This document shows, piece after piece, positions 43,113-52,991 of a DNA stretch of 64,000 nucleotides. This DNA is from M3007 sp965249785 (lineage in GTDB: Bacteria > Bacteroidota > Bacteroidia > Chitinophagales > Saprospiraceae): positions 372,001 through 436,000 of the forward strand of contig CBDFMU010000026.1 of NCBI GenBank assembly GCA_965249785.1, written 5' to 3'. Under the pieces are notes generated by a model. That model made no database searches and was not told where the DNA came from. It saw only the letters and a list, made by a program, of their open reading frames with translations. Within the stretch, counting starts at the first letter, position 1; each line of letters begins with the position of its first letter. Made by a program: the position numbers and the translations under genes.

Positions 43113-46100
43113 TTAGATGCCCACCACCGGCATCCGCACCACCACCTTCGTCCCTCTTGCCCGCCCATCAGCATCATACAAATCCTCAAAATCCAGCCGA
43201 ATATCCTCCGCCAGTTGCGCATTGAGCAATTCCAGCCGATGACGGATATTGGCCAAGCCCGTTGAGCGATGTTCGCGGCGGCGGTCACGTTCCATTTCGG
43301 CAGCTTGGACGCGGCCTACGCCGTCGTCTTCGATTTCACAGAGAATGGTTTTTTTCGTCGGCTTGCAGGAAACGCACCCAGAGGTGGCCGGGTTCAGTTT
43401 TATGCATCAAGCCATGCCAAATGGCGTTCTCAATATGCGGCTGGATCAGCATGCCGGGAATACTCACCGCTTCGGGACTTAAATTTGGATCTACTTGAAA
43501 ATCAAAGGAAAACTTCTGGTTGAAGCGTAGATTTTCTAGTTCGGTATAATAGCGGAGTAGTTCGATTTCGCGCGCCAATGGCACCATCGGTGATTCGCTG
43601 TTTTCCAAAATCAACCGCATCAAACGAGCAAATTTGGTCAGGTAGCGGCTGGCTTCGCGGGTGTCGTTTTTCAGGATAAAATTCTGCACCGAATTCAGTG
43701 CATTGAATACAAAGTGCGGATTCATTTGCGAACGCAAAGCCTTCATTTCCAGATCAGCCATTTGCTGGCGCACGCGGGCTTTTTCCTTTTCCCCGATCTT
43801 CTACGGCCCCAATTTGGCGGCGATAAAGTCCCCAACCGAGCGCGGCCAACGCAGCCAAAATCGACAACCGAAACGTCCAGGTGCCCCACCAGGGCGGATA
43901 AATAACGATGCTCAACCTCGCCGCTTCATTTCCCCAAACGCCGTCGCTATTGGCAGTACGCGCCTGAAACGTATAGCGGCCCGGTGCGAGGTTGAGGAAA
44001 CTGGCGAAATTGTCGATGCCCGCTTCTTTCCAGTTGGCGGCGCGGCCTTCGGGTTCCATGCTGTATTGATAGCGGCTTTTGGAACCGTTGGTAAAATTGA
44101 CGCAGGTGAACTCAATACGCAGGTCATTTTGGTAGTAGCGCAACGCCAAAACACCAGAATGCGGGAAGGCGACTGGCTGATCGGACACCCGCAACCCGGT
44201 GATCAAAGTAGGTGGTGCGGGCGCAGCGGCCCCTACCCGGTCTGGCTCGAACAGGCACAAACCCCGATCCGTCGAGACGAAGAGGATATTATGCACAGTA
44301 TCAATCAGTTCGACATTGGAAATAGTATTGGAAAGCAGGCCATCGGTCTGATAAAAAGTACGCATTTGGCGGCTGCGCGGGTCGTAACGACTCAAACCAT
44401 AGGGCGTAGCAAACCAAACATTGCCGTCCCGATCAAAGCAAAGTCCGTCGGGATCATTGGTAATCAGCCCATTTTCTTTGCCAAAAGCCGTGGTTTGGCG
44501 GCTGCGAATGTCCATTACATACCAGCGTTGATTCGTGTACAGCCACAGATTTCCGTGCGGATCGGCCAGAATATCGAAGGCTTTGGTAACGATAGTTCCG
44601 GGCGGCGTGATGGGTTGTATTTTTTCAAAAACGCCGGTAGCCCGTTGCCAATGTACCAGATATTTTTCTTCCTGACCATACGAAAACCACATATCGCCGT
44701 CGGGCGTTTCGGTGCAAACCGTCGCCGAAACGAGCGGAAATACCGCGTTCACGCCCTTGCTTGGAAAATGAACCAGCCGACGACTGCGCGTGTCAAAATA
44801 GCAAACGCCGTTGTTGCGTACCCGCCCCCAGATCAGGCCGTGCCGATCACGATAGATAAAGCGATCATCCAGAGAATCCAGCCCGGCATAGCGTTCTTTG
44901 AGCGGCCCATTGGTGTTGTGAACGGGGTCGTACCAGTATAGTCCACCCAAAGTATTTGTCCAGAGCGTATCTCCCCGGTCGGGCGCAAAGTCATGGACAT
45001 AGGCATAACTTTTAAAAGGATTATCAAATACCCGCCCAGTTACGCCAAGACTGTCTTTATCCAGACTATATAGCCCGCCGTTTCCGCTACTTATTGTCCA
45101 GCGTCCAGCGTTTTCGATGCCGATAAAACCGAACCATTCCTCCGACACCCCGGTTTTCTTCATCATATCTCTGTGCGCGTCATTGAGCGCAGTCATGGCG
45201 GTGGCGGGCAAATTTTTCAGGGTTAACAGGTAAATGCCCTCGAAACGCGGACAGAGCCACAGGTTACCGTCGCGGTCGACAAAATTGACAATGCCCTTGC
45301 CGTCGGGGACGGAGGTTTTCCAGGTCGGCAGGTCAGTAGTGGAGCCGTCGCGGAGATTGTAGAGTAAAGGCGGACCGAAGTAGCGTTGTAAAAGCAACAG
45401 GCTATCGGGCAGCAGAAAAGGGTGGTTGAATTGCCCCAAAGTTGAATTGGTAGACTGTGCCTGTTGGTTTTGCAATAGAGCATGGGTGCTGCGATCCGCC
45501 CAGTCGAAGCGGGAGAGCGCGACGGGGAATTTGGTGCTAATAGCGGTGTAGTAAATGCTGTTCTGGCCGTCCCAAGCGGTACAATTAATTTGAAAAGCCG
45601 TGTCAAGTACGCCGCAGCCTGGAAGGCGTTGGGCCAGCGATTCGGTTTTTTGTTGTTGAAAATCAATGACTTGCCAGGGAGTAAGATAGGGAGGAGGCGC
45701 CTGCCTAAATTTTACGGCCATCGTCCCATCCGGGAATTCTAAAAAATCAAGTGCGAAGGTGCTGCCCGAAATTTCATTCGGTTCTGCTGGCCGAAGATAA
45801 GATTGCAGCAAGTGAGTTTGCTCGTCCAGCACGTATACGCCGGTGTTGGTAGCGACCCAGATTTGCCCGTTTCGAGCGCGATGGATGATAAAAATACGTT
45901 GGTCTTTTTGCTTCGATTCTGGCGCTTTCGGCAGTAGCACATTTTCAAATTCCAACAAGCGCGTATGCAACACGCAAAGCCCTTTTTCAGTACCAACGAG
46001 CAGCCGGTGGTTAGATAAAGCAAGTAGTTTGCTAACTCTGTCTACGGGTAAACCTTTACCGTCAGCGCGGTAGAAAAAAGGCGTAAAGCGTTCTCCATCA

Positions 46101-46396
46101 AAGCGATTTAGACCCTCGGCAGTGCTAAACCACATAAAGCCGTCGTCGTCCTGCGCAACATCGGTGACCCAGTTATTCGACAATCCCTGCTCCATCGTAT
46201 AGTGTTGGTAACGGGAAAATTTGTCGAGCAGCGTAGTATTTGTTTGCCCAAAAGCAGCCTGCGCCGTACAGCACAACAGGGCCGTCAGCAGGTACAAAAA
46301 CAGGCGCGTCGGAAGCGGGCTATTTTTAAAAAACACAGGAAAGGAAGTGGTGGCCTCGCTTAGCATGAAGCATTTATCATAATCCACAAAGATCAT
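43113..46396 (-). pseudogene. Propeller-type sensor histidine kinase, two frameshifts near the 3' end
   Basis: Joined, about 1090 residues. A signal peptide (LPTRLFLYLLTALLCC) is followed by two-component regulator propeller repeats (FMWFSTAEGLNRFDGE, LWLCPRFEGIYLLTL, NVWFATPYGLSRYDP), a Y_Y_Y domain (RYQYSMEPEG ... PGRYTFQARTANSDG), one transmembrane helix, a His_kinase domain (LRSQMNPHFVFNALNSVQNFI) and an HATPase (DDGVGR ... TGLANIRHRLELL). Frameshifts lie near 43770 and at a seven-A run near 43352, where removing one A restores the frame. All domains are otherwise well preserved, so this is either a very recent loss or a sequence error. Partner: the LytTR regulator at 40142. The start at 46366 (MLSEATT) is also possible. 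Confidence 0.8.
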
Positions 46397-46416
46397 TCGG
46401 CATTTTGGAAATTTCG

Positions 46417-46448
46417 TGGCCAGTTACTCGATGAAAGTTGCCAGTTGC
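46417..46448. promoter_or_regulatory. 21-bp-phased direct repeat upstream of the kinase
   Basis: TGGCCAGTTAC at 46417 and TTGCCAGTTGC at 46438; nearly the same pair as at 41003, reading the same way relative to the minus-strand genes. Confidence 0.55.
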
Positions 46449-46461
46449 TCATTGGTTTTAT

Positions 46462-46524
46462 CATTCTGTCGGAATCCGTCCACGCCGTGTGCCCCTCGTA
46501 GAGTGGACGGTTTCCGTCAGAATG
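46462..46524. repeat. Long intergenic hairpin
   Basis: 22-bp arms (20 matches) at 46462-46483 and 46503-46524, 19-nt loop, core TCTGTCGGAATCCGTC. Confidence 0.6.
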
Positions 46525-46582
46525 ACAAATCGAGGGGCTGGGGATGATTGATGAGGATTTTAATCAAAAATTAATCTCCGCC

Positions 46583-46614
46583 TTGTCCAATGCTCATTCA
46601 GCCCTGCCACTTGC
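46583..46614. promoter_or_regulatory. 21-bp-phased direct repeat (weaker)
   Basis: TTGTCCAATGC at 46583 and CTGCCACTTGC at 46604, 58 bp before the gene at 46672. Confidence 0.4.
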
Positions 46615-46671
46615 TCACTCCCTATATATAAAGCAGGCTGTCCGACAGAGATTTGTCGAAAATCCTTCCCT

Positions 46672-47193
46672 ATGTATTCAGAACAACAATTTTATCGGAA
46701 TCGCTGGGCGCGTGGGCTGCAATGGGCCTGTGCCGCGCTGGCGATCATACAATTAGGCGTACTCGCTGGCGCAGAAACGGGCCTGTTACGTTTGCCTTTT
46801 GGCTACGCGGCGCACTGGACTATTTTATTGGTAGCAGTGCTGTTTTTCGGTTTGCTGTCGCAAATGGGTTTGGCCTTGCGTATCAATGCGGCGGGGCTGG
46901 CCCTACGTTTTTTCCCCTACCAATGGCGATTTCAGCGCATCGCCTGGAATGAAATTGTGCAAATTCGGCTACTTCCTATGGGCGAATATCCGGCGGGCGC
47001 GCAGTTTGGACGACCCACGCGCGGTTTTTCGCAGGCTGGCTGGCTCACCTCTCCCGGCCATCAAGTGCTACATGTGACGCTGTTAAATGGCACGCTGCTC
47101 TATATTTCCACAGAACGCCCGCAGGAGTTGCTCGATTTTTTGCAACATGGGTTGGCATTGCAGGGCGGGAAAGTGCGCATTGGGCAGCGGTGA
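46672..47193 (+). CDS. Hypothetical membrane protein with PH-like tail
   Basis: 173 residues: two transmembrane segments (LQWACAALAIIQLGVLAG; HWTILLVAVLFFGLLSQMGL) followed by a PH-like region (LRINAAGLALRFFPYQWRFQRIAWNEIVQIRLL) and a C-terminal HVTLLNGTLLYISTERPQELLDFL. Similar proteins are common in Bacteroidota but have no known function. ATG at 46672. Confidence 0.6.
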   Translation: MYSEQQFYRNRWARGLQWACAALAIIQLGVLAGAETGLLRLPFGYAAHWTILLVAVLFFGLLSQMGLALRINAAGLALRFFPYQWRFQRIAWNEIVQIRLLPMGEYPAGAQFGRPTRGFSQAGWLTSPGHQVLHVTLLNGTLLYISTERPQELLDFLQHGLALQGGKVRIGQR

Positions 47194-47202
47194 ATATGTT
47201 CA

Positions 47203-47237
47203 TGTTGAGGAGTTGAGAATGTTGAGGGGTTGAGAAA
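47203..47237. repeat. GTTGAG short repeat tract
   Basis: Four GTTGAG(G/A) units after the stop of the membrane-protein gene. Confidence 0.45.
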
Positions 47238-47244
47238 GTATTGA

Positions 47245-47276
47245 TTGCCAATTGCTCGTTGGTATTTGCCACTTAC
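47245..47276. promoter_or_regulatory. 21-bp-phased direct repeat upstream of the cNMP-methyltransferase gene
   Basis: TTGCCAATTGC at 47245 and TTGCCACTTAC at 47266, 157 bp before the ATG at 47433. Confidence 0.5.
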
Positions 47277-47432
47277 GCGAAGCCTGTTTCGCAGAGTTTT
47301 TGCCACCCGCATCTTTGTCGCAGTTCTTTAAATCAACACAATTTATCAGAAATATTTCAGGTAAAATCCTGCATAAAGCATTGATTGTCTTTTGCTTGAC
47401 TTGCCAATTTGCTTTTTAAAAATTAACCAGCC

Positions 47433-48926
47433 ATGTCCGATCTATCCAGAAATATATCCAACGCGCCTCAATTTTCCGAACCCATCCAGCCGGGCGCGTT
47501 CGATCTGCTCTTTTCGCTTGATGAAGCCCACCGCGAATGGCTGCTGGGTGCCAGTCAGGAACTGGAACTTCCGGTCGGCACGGTGCTGGTGCAGGAAGGC
47601 CAGCAAGTAGAGAATTTCTATATTCTGATCGAAGGCGTGATGAGCGTGTATCATCCCGCGCAGCCCGACCAGCCGATTTCGTCCATCGGGCCGGGACAAG
47701 TGATTGGCGAACTGTCGTTTGTAGAAAATCGGCCAGCGTCAGCGAGCGTGAAAGCTGTGGAGCGTTGCATGTTGCTGGTCATTCCATTCGATCTCGTGCG
47801 GCAGGAGTCGGCGCAAAATGTTTCTTTTAAAGCCGATTTGTCCGGCATTTTATTGCATATCGTTTCCAATCGGCTCCGTCTGCTGACCAACAAACTCGGC
47901 TCGCTGCAAAATGGCCCGACTTTCCGCGAAACAGGTCGCCACGAAACGCTGGCTACTGCGCTGGACGATTTCAAAATGGCCATTTTCAAAACCCGCGAAG
48001 CCGAAACTAAAAGACAGGAAAGTACTTTCCGCGCTTGCGCCGAACATACGGCTAAATGTTACGCCGCATTGATCGAGCAACTGCAACTCCATATCGGCGA
48101 CAACGCGCCCGGCACGCCGCAGGAAAAAGAGGCTTTAGGCTATAAAGTACAGCAGGAATTGGCTCCCTACGTGCTGATGTCGGATTTCCTGAAACGCTCT
48201 TACACTAAACCGCGCGGTTATGCGGGTGATTTCCTGACTATTGCCAACGCTTATAACGACCTCGCCATCGGCAACGGTCGCACCGGGGAATTGCTGGATC
48301 GCCTCACGCTCGAATCGCCTGCCGTGAAGGCCGTGAAGAATCGCCGCAAACTGCTCACCGAAGAAATCAAACGAACTATCGCTGCCGCTAATGGCCAGCC
48401 CGTCCACGTCACGGTGTTTGCCTGCGGTCCGGCTCGCGAACTGTTCGATATTTATGCCGAACTCGAAGACCCTTCTCTGTTGGTAACGACGCTGATTGAC
48501 ATTGATTTACAGGCACTTTCCTACGTGTCGGATCAAAAAGACGCTTTCCGGGGCGCGGCACTGCCGATGGAATTGCACCGCGAAAACCTCATTTATCTTG
48601 CATTGGGCCGCCGGAAACTGAACCTGCCACCGCAGGATTTGATTTACTCCATTGGTCTGATTGACTATTTCAACGATCAATTGGTCGTAAAACTCAGCAA
48701 CTACGCGCACCAACTTTTGAAACCCGGCGGACGCGTTATTTTTGGTAATTTCCATCCACAAAATCCCCAAAAAGCCTTTATGGATTACGTGATTGACTGG
48801 AAATTGATCCACCGCAGCGAAGCCGATATGGATCGCCTTTTCCAAAATTCCGCCTTCGGCAAACCTTCCGAAAGCATTCGTTTTGAGGAAGAAAAGGTCA
48901 ATTTGTTTGCTATTTGCCGGAAATAA
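47433..48926 (+). CDS. Cyclic-nucleotide-binding domain fused to a SAM-dependent methyltransferase
   Basis: 497 residues. A CRP-like cNMP-binding domain occupies about 35-150 (LPVGTVLVQEGQQVENFYILIEG ... IGELSFVENRPASASVKAVE), a helical linker follows, and a class I methyltransferase domain begins about 320 (VTVFACGPARELFDIYAE, TLIDIDLQAL, IYSIGLIDYFND, LKPGGRVIFGNF). There is no HTH, so the N-terminal domain probably gates the enzyme rather than DNA binding. Proteins of this layout have been annotated as 3-hydroxypalmitate methyl ester synthases related to the PhcB quorum-signal enzyme; the true substrate here is open. A terminator follows. Confidence 0.85.
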   Translation: MSDLSRNISNAPQFSEPIQPGAFDLLFSLDEAHREWLLGASQELELPVGTVLVQEGQQVENFYILIEGVMSVYHPAQPDQPISSIGPGQVIGELSFVENRPASASVKAVERCMLLVIPFDLVRQESAQNVSFKADLSGILLHIVSNRLRLLTNKLGSLQNGPTFRETGRHETLATALDDFKMAIFKTREAETKRQESTFRACAEHTAKCYAALIEQLQLHIGDNAPGTPQEKEALGYKVQQELAPYVLMSDFLKRSYTKPRGYAGDFLTIANAYNDLAIGNGRTGELLDRLTLESPAVKAVKNRRKLLTEEIKRTIAAANGQPVHVTVFACGPARELFDIYAELEDPSLLVTTLIDIDLQALSYVSDQKDAFRGAALPMELHRENLIYLALGRRKLNLPPQDLIYSIGLIDYFNDQLVVKLSNYAHQLLKPGGRVIFGNFHPQNPQKAFMDYVIDWKLIHRSEADMDRLFQNSAFGKPSESIRFEEEKVNLFAICRK

Positions 48927-48973
48927 AAAGTACAAAAAACAAGCAGTTATTACCTGAAAATTCACAGGATGGG

Positions 48974-49010
48974 AGCCGTCGCACAGCAATGTGAGGCGGC
49001 TTTTTGTTTT
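48974..49010 (+). terminator. Rho-independent terminator after the cNMP-methyltransferase gene
   Basis: AGCCGTCGCACA pairs with TGTGAGGCGGCT (one mismatch, one G-U), then TTTTTGTTTTT. Confidence 0.75.
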
Positions 49011-49049
49011 TAAATCTGAGTTTGTCATATCGCAATAGAATGGAGATAC

Positions 49050-49098
49050 CTACACAAGCCAAGCCCTTAGAAATCTCTCTGGAACATGGCTTGTGTAG
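49050..49098. repeat. Inverted repeat between convergent genes
   Basis: CTACACAAGCCA / TGGCTTGTGTAG, perfect 12 bp, 25-nt loop. Confidence 0.5.
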
Positions 49099-49129
49099 TT
49101 TCCTTCCCTTCGTTACGGAATGACAGCCC

Positions 49130-50062
49130 TCACCGCGCCAACACCCGCCGCTCCTCCCCAGACGCCACCGGTACACAAGCCGCAATTTCAGCCCGTAATT
49201 TTTCCAGCAATAGTTGTCGCGGAAAATTTTTCATCGTCACCAGACTGATTTCCCGCGCGGGCTTGGGATGACTAAACTCGCGAAGATTCTTTTTTTGATG
49301 CGTATTCAGTTGTAATGCTGCCAATTGCGGCACAATAGTCACGCCGCCGTGGTGATCTACCAGATTAATCAACGTCTCAATGCTGCCCGCCTCGTAACGC
49401 ACACTGGACGATAATAAATCCTCGCGATTTTTGAGTTCGCAGAGATTAAAAATCTGATTGCGCAGGCAATGACCTTCCTGCAACAGCCAGAGTTTGGAAG
49501 GGTCAATGTGGGTCGGTAACACGTATTTTTTCTGCGGGAAACCCTCACTATTAGCCGCGTAGGCAAAAAATTCTTCCTGAAAAATCGGGTACTCGGCCAG
49601 CCCCGTTTCGCCGAGCGGCGTGGCAGCCAAACCCATGTCCAGTTCGCCCCGGCGCAGCAGACGAATAATGTCGTCAGTGACGGCTTCTTTGATGTGCAAT
49701 CGCAGATGTGGATACGCGTCGGTGAAAGATTTAAGGAAAAGCGGCAACAAATAAGGAGCCAGCGTAGGAATAATGCCCAGTCGCAATTCGCCGCTGATTT
49801 CGCCACTCAACGTCGTCACGTATTCTTTCAAGTGTCCTACTTCGGCCAGAATTTGGCGGGCACGCCGGACGATTTCTACACCTTCCTGCGTCGGCACGAG
49901 CGGTTTTCGGCCCCGGTCGAAAATGAGCAAGCCCAGTTCTTCTTCCAGTTTCTGCACCATCATACTCAATGTTGGCTGCGTCACAAAACTGCTTTCGGCG
50001 GCCTTGGCAAAGTGCCGGTGCGTATCCAGGGCCACCACGTATTCGAGTTGCTGCAAATTCAT
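49130..50062 (-). CDS. oxyR: LysR-type peroxide sensor OxyR
   Basis: 310 residues. The N-terminal LysR HTH (about 1-60: HRHFAKAAESSFVTQPTLSMMVQKLE) and effector domain are complete. The redox pair is exactly as in E. coli: C199 in EGHCLRNQ and C208 in FNLCEL, whose disulfide activates the regulator. It is transcribed divergently from the catalase gene, the classic oxyR-katA arrangement, with an operator-like sequence at 50067-50091 just before its start. Confidence 0.94.
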   Translation of the reverse strand: MNLQQLEYVVALDTHRHFAKAAESSFVTQPTLSMMVQKLEEELGLLIFDRGRKPLVPTQEGVEIVRRARQILAEVGHLKEYVTTLSGEISGELRLGIIPTLAPYLLPLFLKSFTDAYPHLRLHIKEAVTDDIIRLLRRGELDMGLAATPLGETGLAEYPIFQEEFFAYAANSEGFPQKKYVLPTHIDPSKLWLLQEGHCLRNQIFNLCELKNREDLLSSSVRYEAGSIETLINLVDHHGGVTIVPQLAALQLNTHQKKNLREFSHPKPAREISLVTMKNFPRQLLLEKLRAEIAACVPVASGEERRVLAR

Positions 50063-50066
50063 GCTA

Positions 50067-50091
50067 ATAGATTTTGTCTATGTGAAGATAG
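50067..50091. promoter_or_regulatory. OxyR operator-like site
   Basis: ATAGATTTTGTCTAT (50067-50081) fits ATAGxTxxxxxCTAT, and a second ATAG follows 6 nt later (50088-50091), close to the 7-nt spacing of the full OxyR consensus. It would serve both oxyR and katA. Confidence 0.55.
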
Positions 50092-50196
50092 AAATTATTA
50101 TTTTCATTGATCAAACAATAAGTCGACATTTGTTGGACTTCAAAAATTGTGGCCTCCGCCTAATCCAACTTTCGGTCTAAACAAATACAATAATTT

Positions 50197-51732
50197 ATGG
50201 AAAACAAAGAGCAAAATCGCAAACTGACCACCGCGTCTGGTCGGCCTTATGTAGACAATGAAAACTCGCTGAGTGTCGGGCAACGCGGCCCGCTGCTGTT
50301 GCAGGATTTCATCTTGCATGAGAAAATGGCGCATTTCAACCGCGAACGCATTCCCGAACGGCCAGTACACGCCAAAGGCTCGGGCGCGTTCGGCGTGTTC
50401 AAGGTGACGCATGATCTGACGAAATACACCCGTGCCAAAATATTCAGCGAAATCGGCAAGCAAACGAGGATGTTCCTGCGCTTCTCGACGGTGGGTGGCG
50501 AAAAAGGCTCGGCGGATACGGAGCGTGATCCACGCGGTTTCGCCATGAAATTCTATACCGAAGACGGTAACTGGGATTTGGTGGGCAATAACACGCCGAT
50601 TTTCTTTATCAAAGACCCGAAAAAATTCGGCGATTTCATCCACACCCAGAAACGTGACCCGCGTAATAACTGCAAAAGTCCGACCATGATGTGGGATTTT
50701 TGGTCGCTCAATCCGGAGTCTTTGCATCAGGTTTTGTTCCTGATGAGCGACCGGGGTACGCCGTTTACTTACCGCAATATGCACGGTTTTGGTAGCCACA
50801 CTTTTTCCTTTATCAATGGGGAGAATGAGCGGCATTGGGTAAAATTCCACTTCAAAACGGCGCAGGGCATCAAGAATTTTACGAATGATACGGCCGTAGA
50901 AATGAAAGGCCATGATGCGGATTGGGCGCAGCGCGATTTGGTGGAAGCCATTGATCGGGGCGACTTTCCGCAGTGGAATGTCAAGGTGCAGATTATGACC
51001 GAAGAGCAAGCCAAAAACTGGTATTTCAACCCGTTTGATTTGACGAAAGTGTGGCCACACGGCGAATTTCCGTTACACGATTTGGGCGTTTTGGAACTCA
51101 ATGAAGTGCCGAGAAATTACTTCGCGGATGTAGAACAGGCGGCTTTTGCGCCAGCGCATATTGTGGACGGCATCGGCCATTCGCCTGACCGGATGTTGCA
51201 GGGCCGCATTCTCTCTTATCCGGATGCGCAACGTTATCGCTTGGGAGCCAATTACGAGCAAATTCCTGTCAATCGCTGTCCGTACATGACCACTAATTAT
51301 CAGCGCGACGGACGGATGCGCGTGGATGGCAATGGCGGCTCCGATCCAAACTATTTCCCGAACAGTTTCGACGATATTTACACCGACGAAGCATATAAAG
51401 AACCTGCACAAACGCTTGATTCTCTGGTTGCTGACCGCTTCGACCGCAATGCGCCGGGCGAAGATGATCATTATACGCAGCCGGGTATTTTCTGGCGAAA
51501 AGCACTGAGTCCGGAAGATCGCAAAAACCTGGTCAGCAACATCGCCGGGGCCATGTCGGGCATCACCGGACCGAAAAAGGACATTATTGTGCAGCGTCAA
51601 CTCTGCCATTTTTTCCGCGCCGATATTGGTATGGGGATGGCCGTCGCGCAGGCACTCGGCGTGAATGTGGACCCGGAATCTATGACGGGACACGGTGCCG
51701 CAGTGGAAATGAACACTGCCGCATTGGTATAA
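50197..51732 (+). CDS. katA: Heme catalase
   Basis: 511 residues, monofunctional small-subunit catalase. It decomposes hydrogen peroxide to water and oxygen. The distal histidine H58 is in PVHAKGSGAFG, the distal asparagine N131 in GNNTPIFF, and the heme-ligand tyrosine region is YPDAQRYRLGANY. Also typical are RFSTVGGEKGSADTERDPRG and FKTAQGIKNFT. It is divergent from oxyR and followed by a clear terminator. Confidence 0.97.
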   Translation: MENKEQNRKLTTASGRPYVDNENSLSVGQRGPLLLQDFILHEKMAHFNRERIPERPVHAKGSGAFGVFKVTHDLTKYTRAKIFSEIGKQTRMFLRFSTVGGEKGSADTERDPRGFAMKFYTEDGNWDLVGNNTPIFFIKDPKKFGDFIHTQKRDPRNNCKSPTMMWDFWSLNPESLHQVLFLMSDRGTPFTYRNMHGFGSHTFSFINGENERHWVKFHFKTAQGIKNFTNDTAVEMKGHDADWAQRDLVEAIDRGDFPQWNVKVQIMTEEQAKNWYFNPFDLTKVWPHGEFPLHDLGVLELNEVPRNYFADVEQAAFAPAHIVDGIGHSPDRMLQGRILSYPDAQRYRLGANYEQIPVNRCPYMTTNYQRDGRMRVDGNGGSDPNYFPNSFDDIYTDEAYKEPAQTLDSLVADRFDRNAPGEDDHYTQPGIFWRKALSPEDRKNLVSNIAGAMSGITGPKKDIIVQRQLCHFFRADIGMGMAVAQALGVNVDPESMTGHGAAVEMNTAALV

Positions 51733-51761
51733 GCACAGATTACAAACACTGGTTTTAGATT

Positions 51762-51794
51762 GCTCCACGGGTTCGCTCGTGGGGCATTTTTTTT
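51762..51794 (+). terminator. katA rho-independent terminator
   Basis: GCTCCACG pairs with CGTGGGGC (one G-U), then A and eight T. Confidence 0.85.
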
Positions 51795-51825
51795 GCCTTT
51801 TTTGCTACCTTTACCTGTGTAGCCA

Positions 51826-52911
51826 ATGCGCAAGATCATCCACATTGACATGGACGCTTTTTATGCGTCAGTAGAGCAGCGCGACCACCCGGAATTGCGC
51901 GGGCTGCCGCTGGCCGTGGGCGGTGGCGGGCCGCGCGGTGTGGTGGCAGCTGCCAGTTATGAAGCCCGGAAATTCGGCGTTCGTTCAGCAATGTCCGGGG
52001 CCAAAGCCCGGCAATTGTGTCCACATTTGACTTTTGTGCGGCCTAATTTTGAGCAGTACAAAGCCGTGTCGCAGCAAATCCGCGCCCTGTTTTTAGAATA
52101 TACTGATCTGGTCGAACCGCTGTCACTCGACGAGGCATATCTGGATGTGACGCATCCTAAAATAGGTTCGCCCTCGGCCACGCTGCTTGCACGAGAATTG
52201 CGCCGGCGCATCTTTGAAACGACGCAACTGACGGCCTCCGCTGGAATATCGTATTGTAAGTTTTTGGCTAAAATGGCGTCCGATTTGCAAAAACCGAATG
52301 GGCAAGCCGTCATTTTGCCGCATGAAGCGGAGGCGTTTCTGGAAAAACTGGACATTGGAAAATTTCACGGCATCGGGAAAGCCACGACGGCAAAGATGCA
52401 CGCAATGGGTATTTACAATGGCTTTGATTTAAAACAACGCTCTCTAACCGAACTGTCTCGCCGTTTCGGCAAGTTCGGACGCTTTTATTATAACATCGTG
52501 CGCGGCGTGGACGAGCGCGCCGTCCGCAGCCAATCGGTGCGCAAATCCATCAGCACCGAGCAAACTTTTCTGACCGATCTGGATACCACTGAGGCGATGA
52601 TGGAGCAACTCGTTCTCCTCGCCGACGACCTCCAACACAGCATCGAACGTACCGACAATCCGGGCCGAACACTCACCCTCAAAGTCCGTTACGCCGATTT
52701 TCGCATCGTCACCCGCTCTAAAACGCTGGGCCACGATATTAGTACCGCCACCGAAATGCTTGATTTGGTCGGTGCATTATTGGCTGACACAGAGGCACTT
52801 AGCCGGAAAGTACGTTTATTGGGTTTAGGCGTTTCTAATTTGCGAAAGGAAGCGGAGGAGCAGGGCAAGGAGGAGATTGGGCCGGGAGAGCAGTTGGTGC
52901 TGGGGTTTTGA
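51826..52911 (+). CDS. dinB: DNA polymerase IV (Y family)
   Basis: 361 residues. A low-fidelity polymerase that bypasses lesions. Catalytic acidic residues are D8 in HIDMDAFYASVEQ and D102/E103 in PLSLDEAYLD. GISYCKFLAKMASDLQKPNGQ, the thumb KFHGIGKATTAKM and a little-finger domain follow; the C-terminal LVLGF resembles a beta-clamp-binding tail (QLVLGF). No LexA box was seen. Confidence 0.95.
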   Translation: MRKIIHIDMDAFYASVEQRDHPELRGLPLAVGGGGPRGVVAAASYEARKFGVRSAMSGAKARQLCPHLTFVRPNFEQYKAVSQQIRALFLEYTDLVEPLSLDEAYLDVTHPKIGSPSATLLARELRRRIFETTQLTASAGISYCKFLAKMASDLQKPNGQAVILPHEAEAFLEKLDIGKFHGIGKATTAKMHAMGIYNGFDLKQRSLTELSRRFGKFGRFYYNIVRGVDERAVRSQSVRKSISTEQTFLTDLDTTEAMMEQLVLLADDLQHSIERTDNPGRTLTLKVRYADFRIVTRSKTLGHDISTATEMLDLVGALLADTEALSRKVRLLGLGVSNLRKEAEEQGKEEIGPGEQLVLGF

Positions 52912-52991
52912 AGAGGATAATTTGTTAATTGGAGCAATATTTGTGAAATAATTTTAATAATTTAATCTTTCACCCAATCCTTGCTTTCCAT

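Noticed and set aside
43661..44941. 426-codon open frame on the plus strand
   Set aside because: It lies entirely opposite the propeller kinase, which has clear domain matches; its own product shows no family features.
50140..51060. 306-codon open frame on the minus strand
   Set aside because: Antisense to katA and spans the oxyR-katA promoter; no recognisable motifs.
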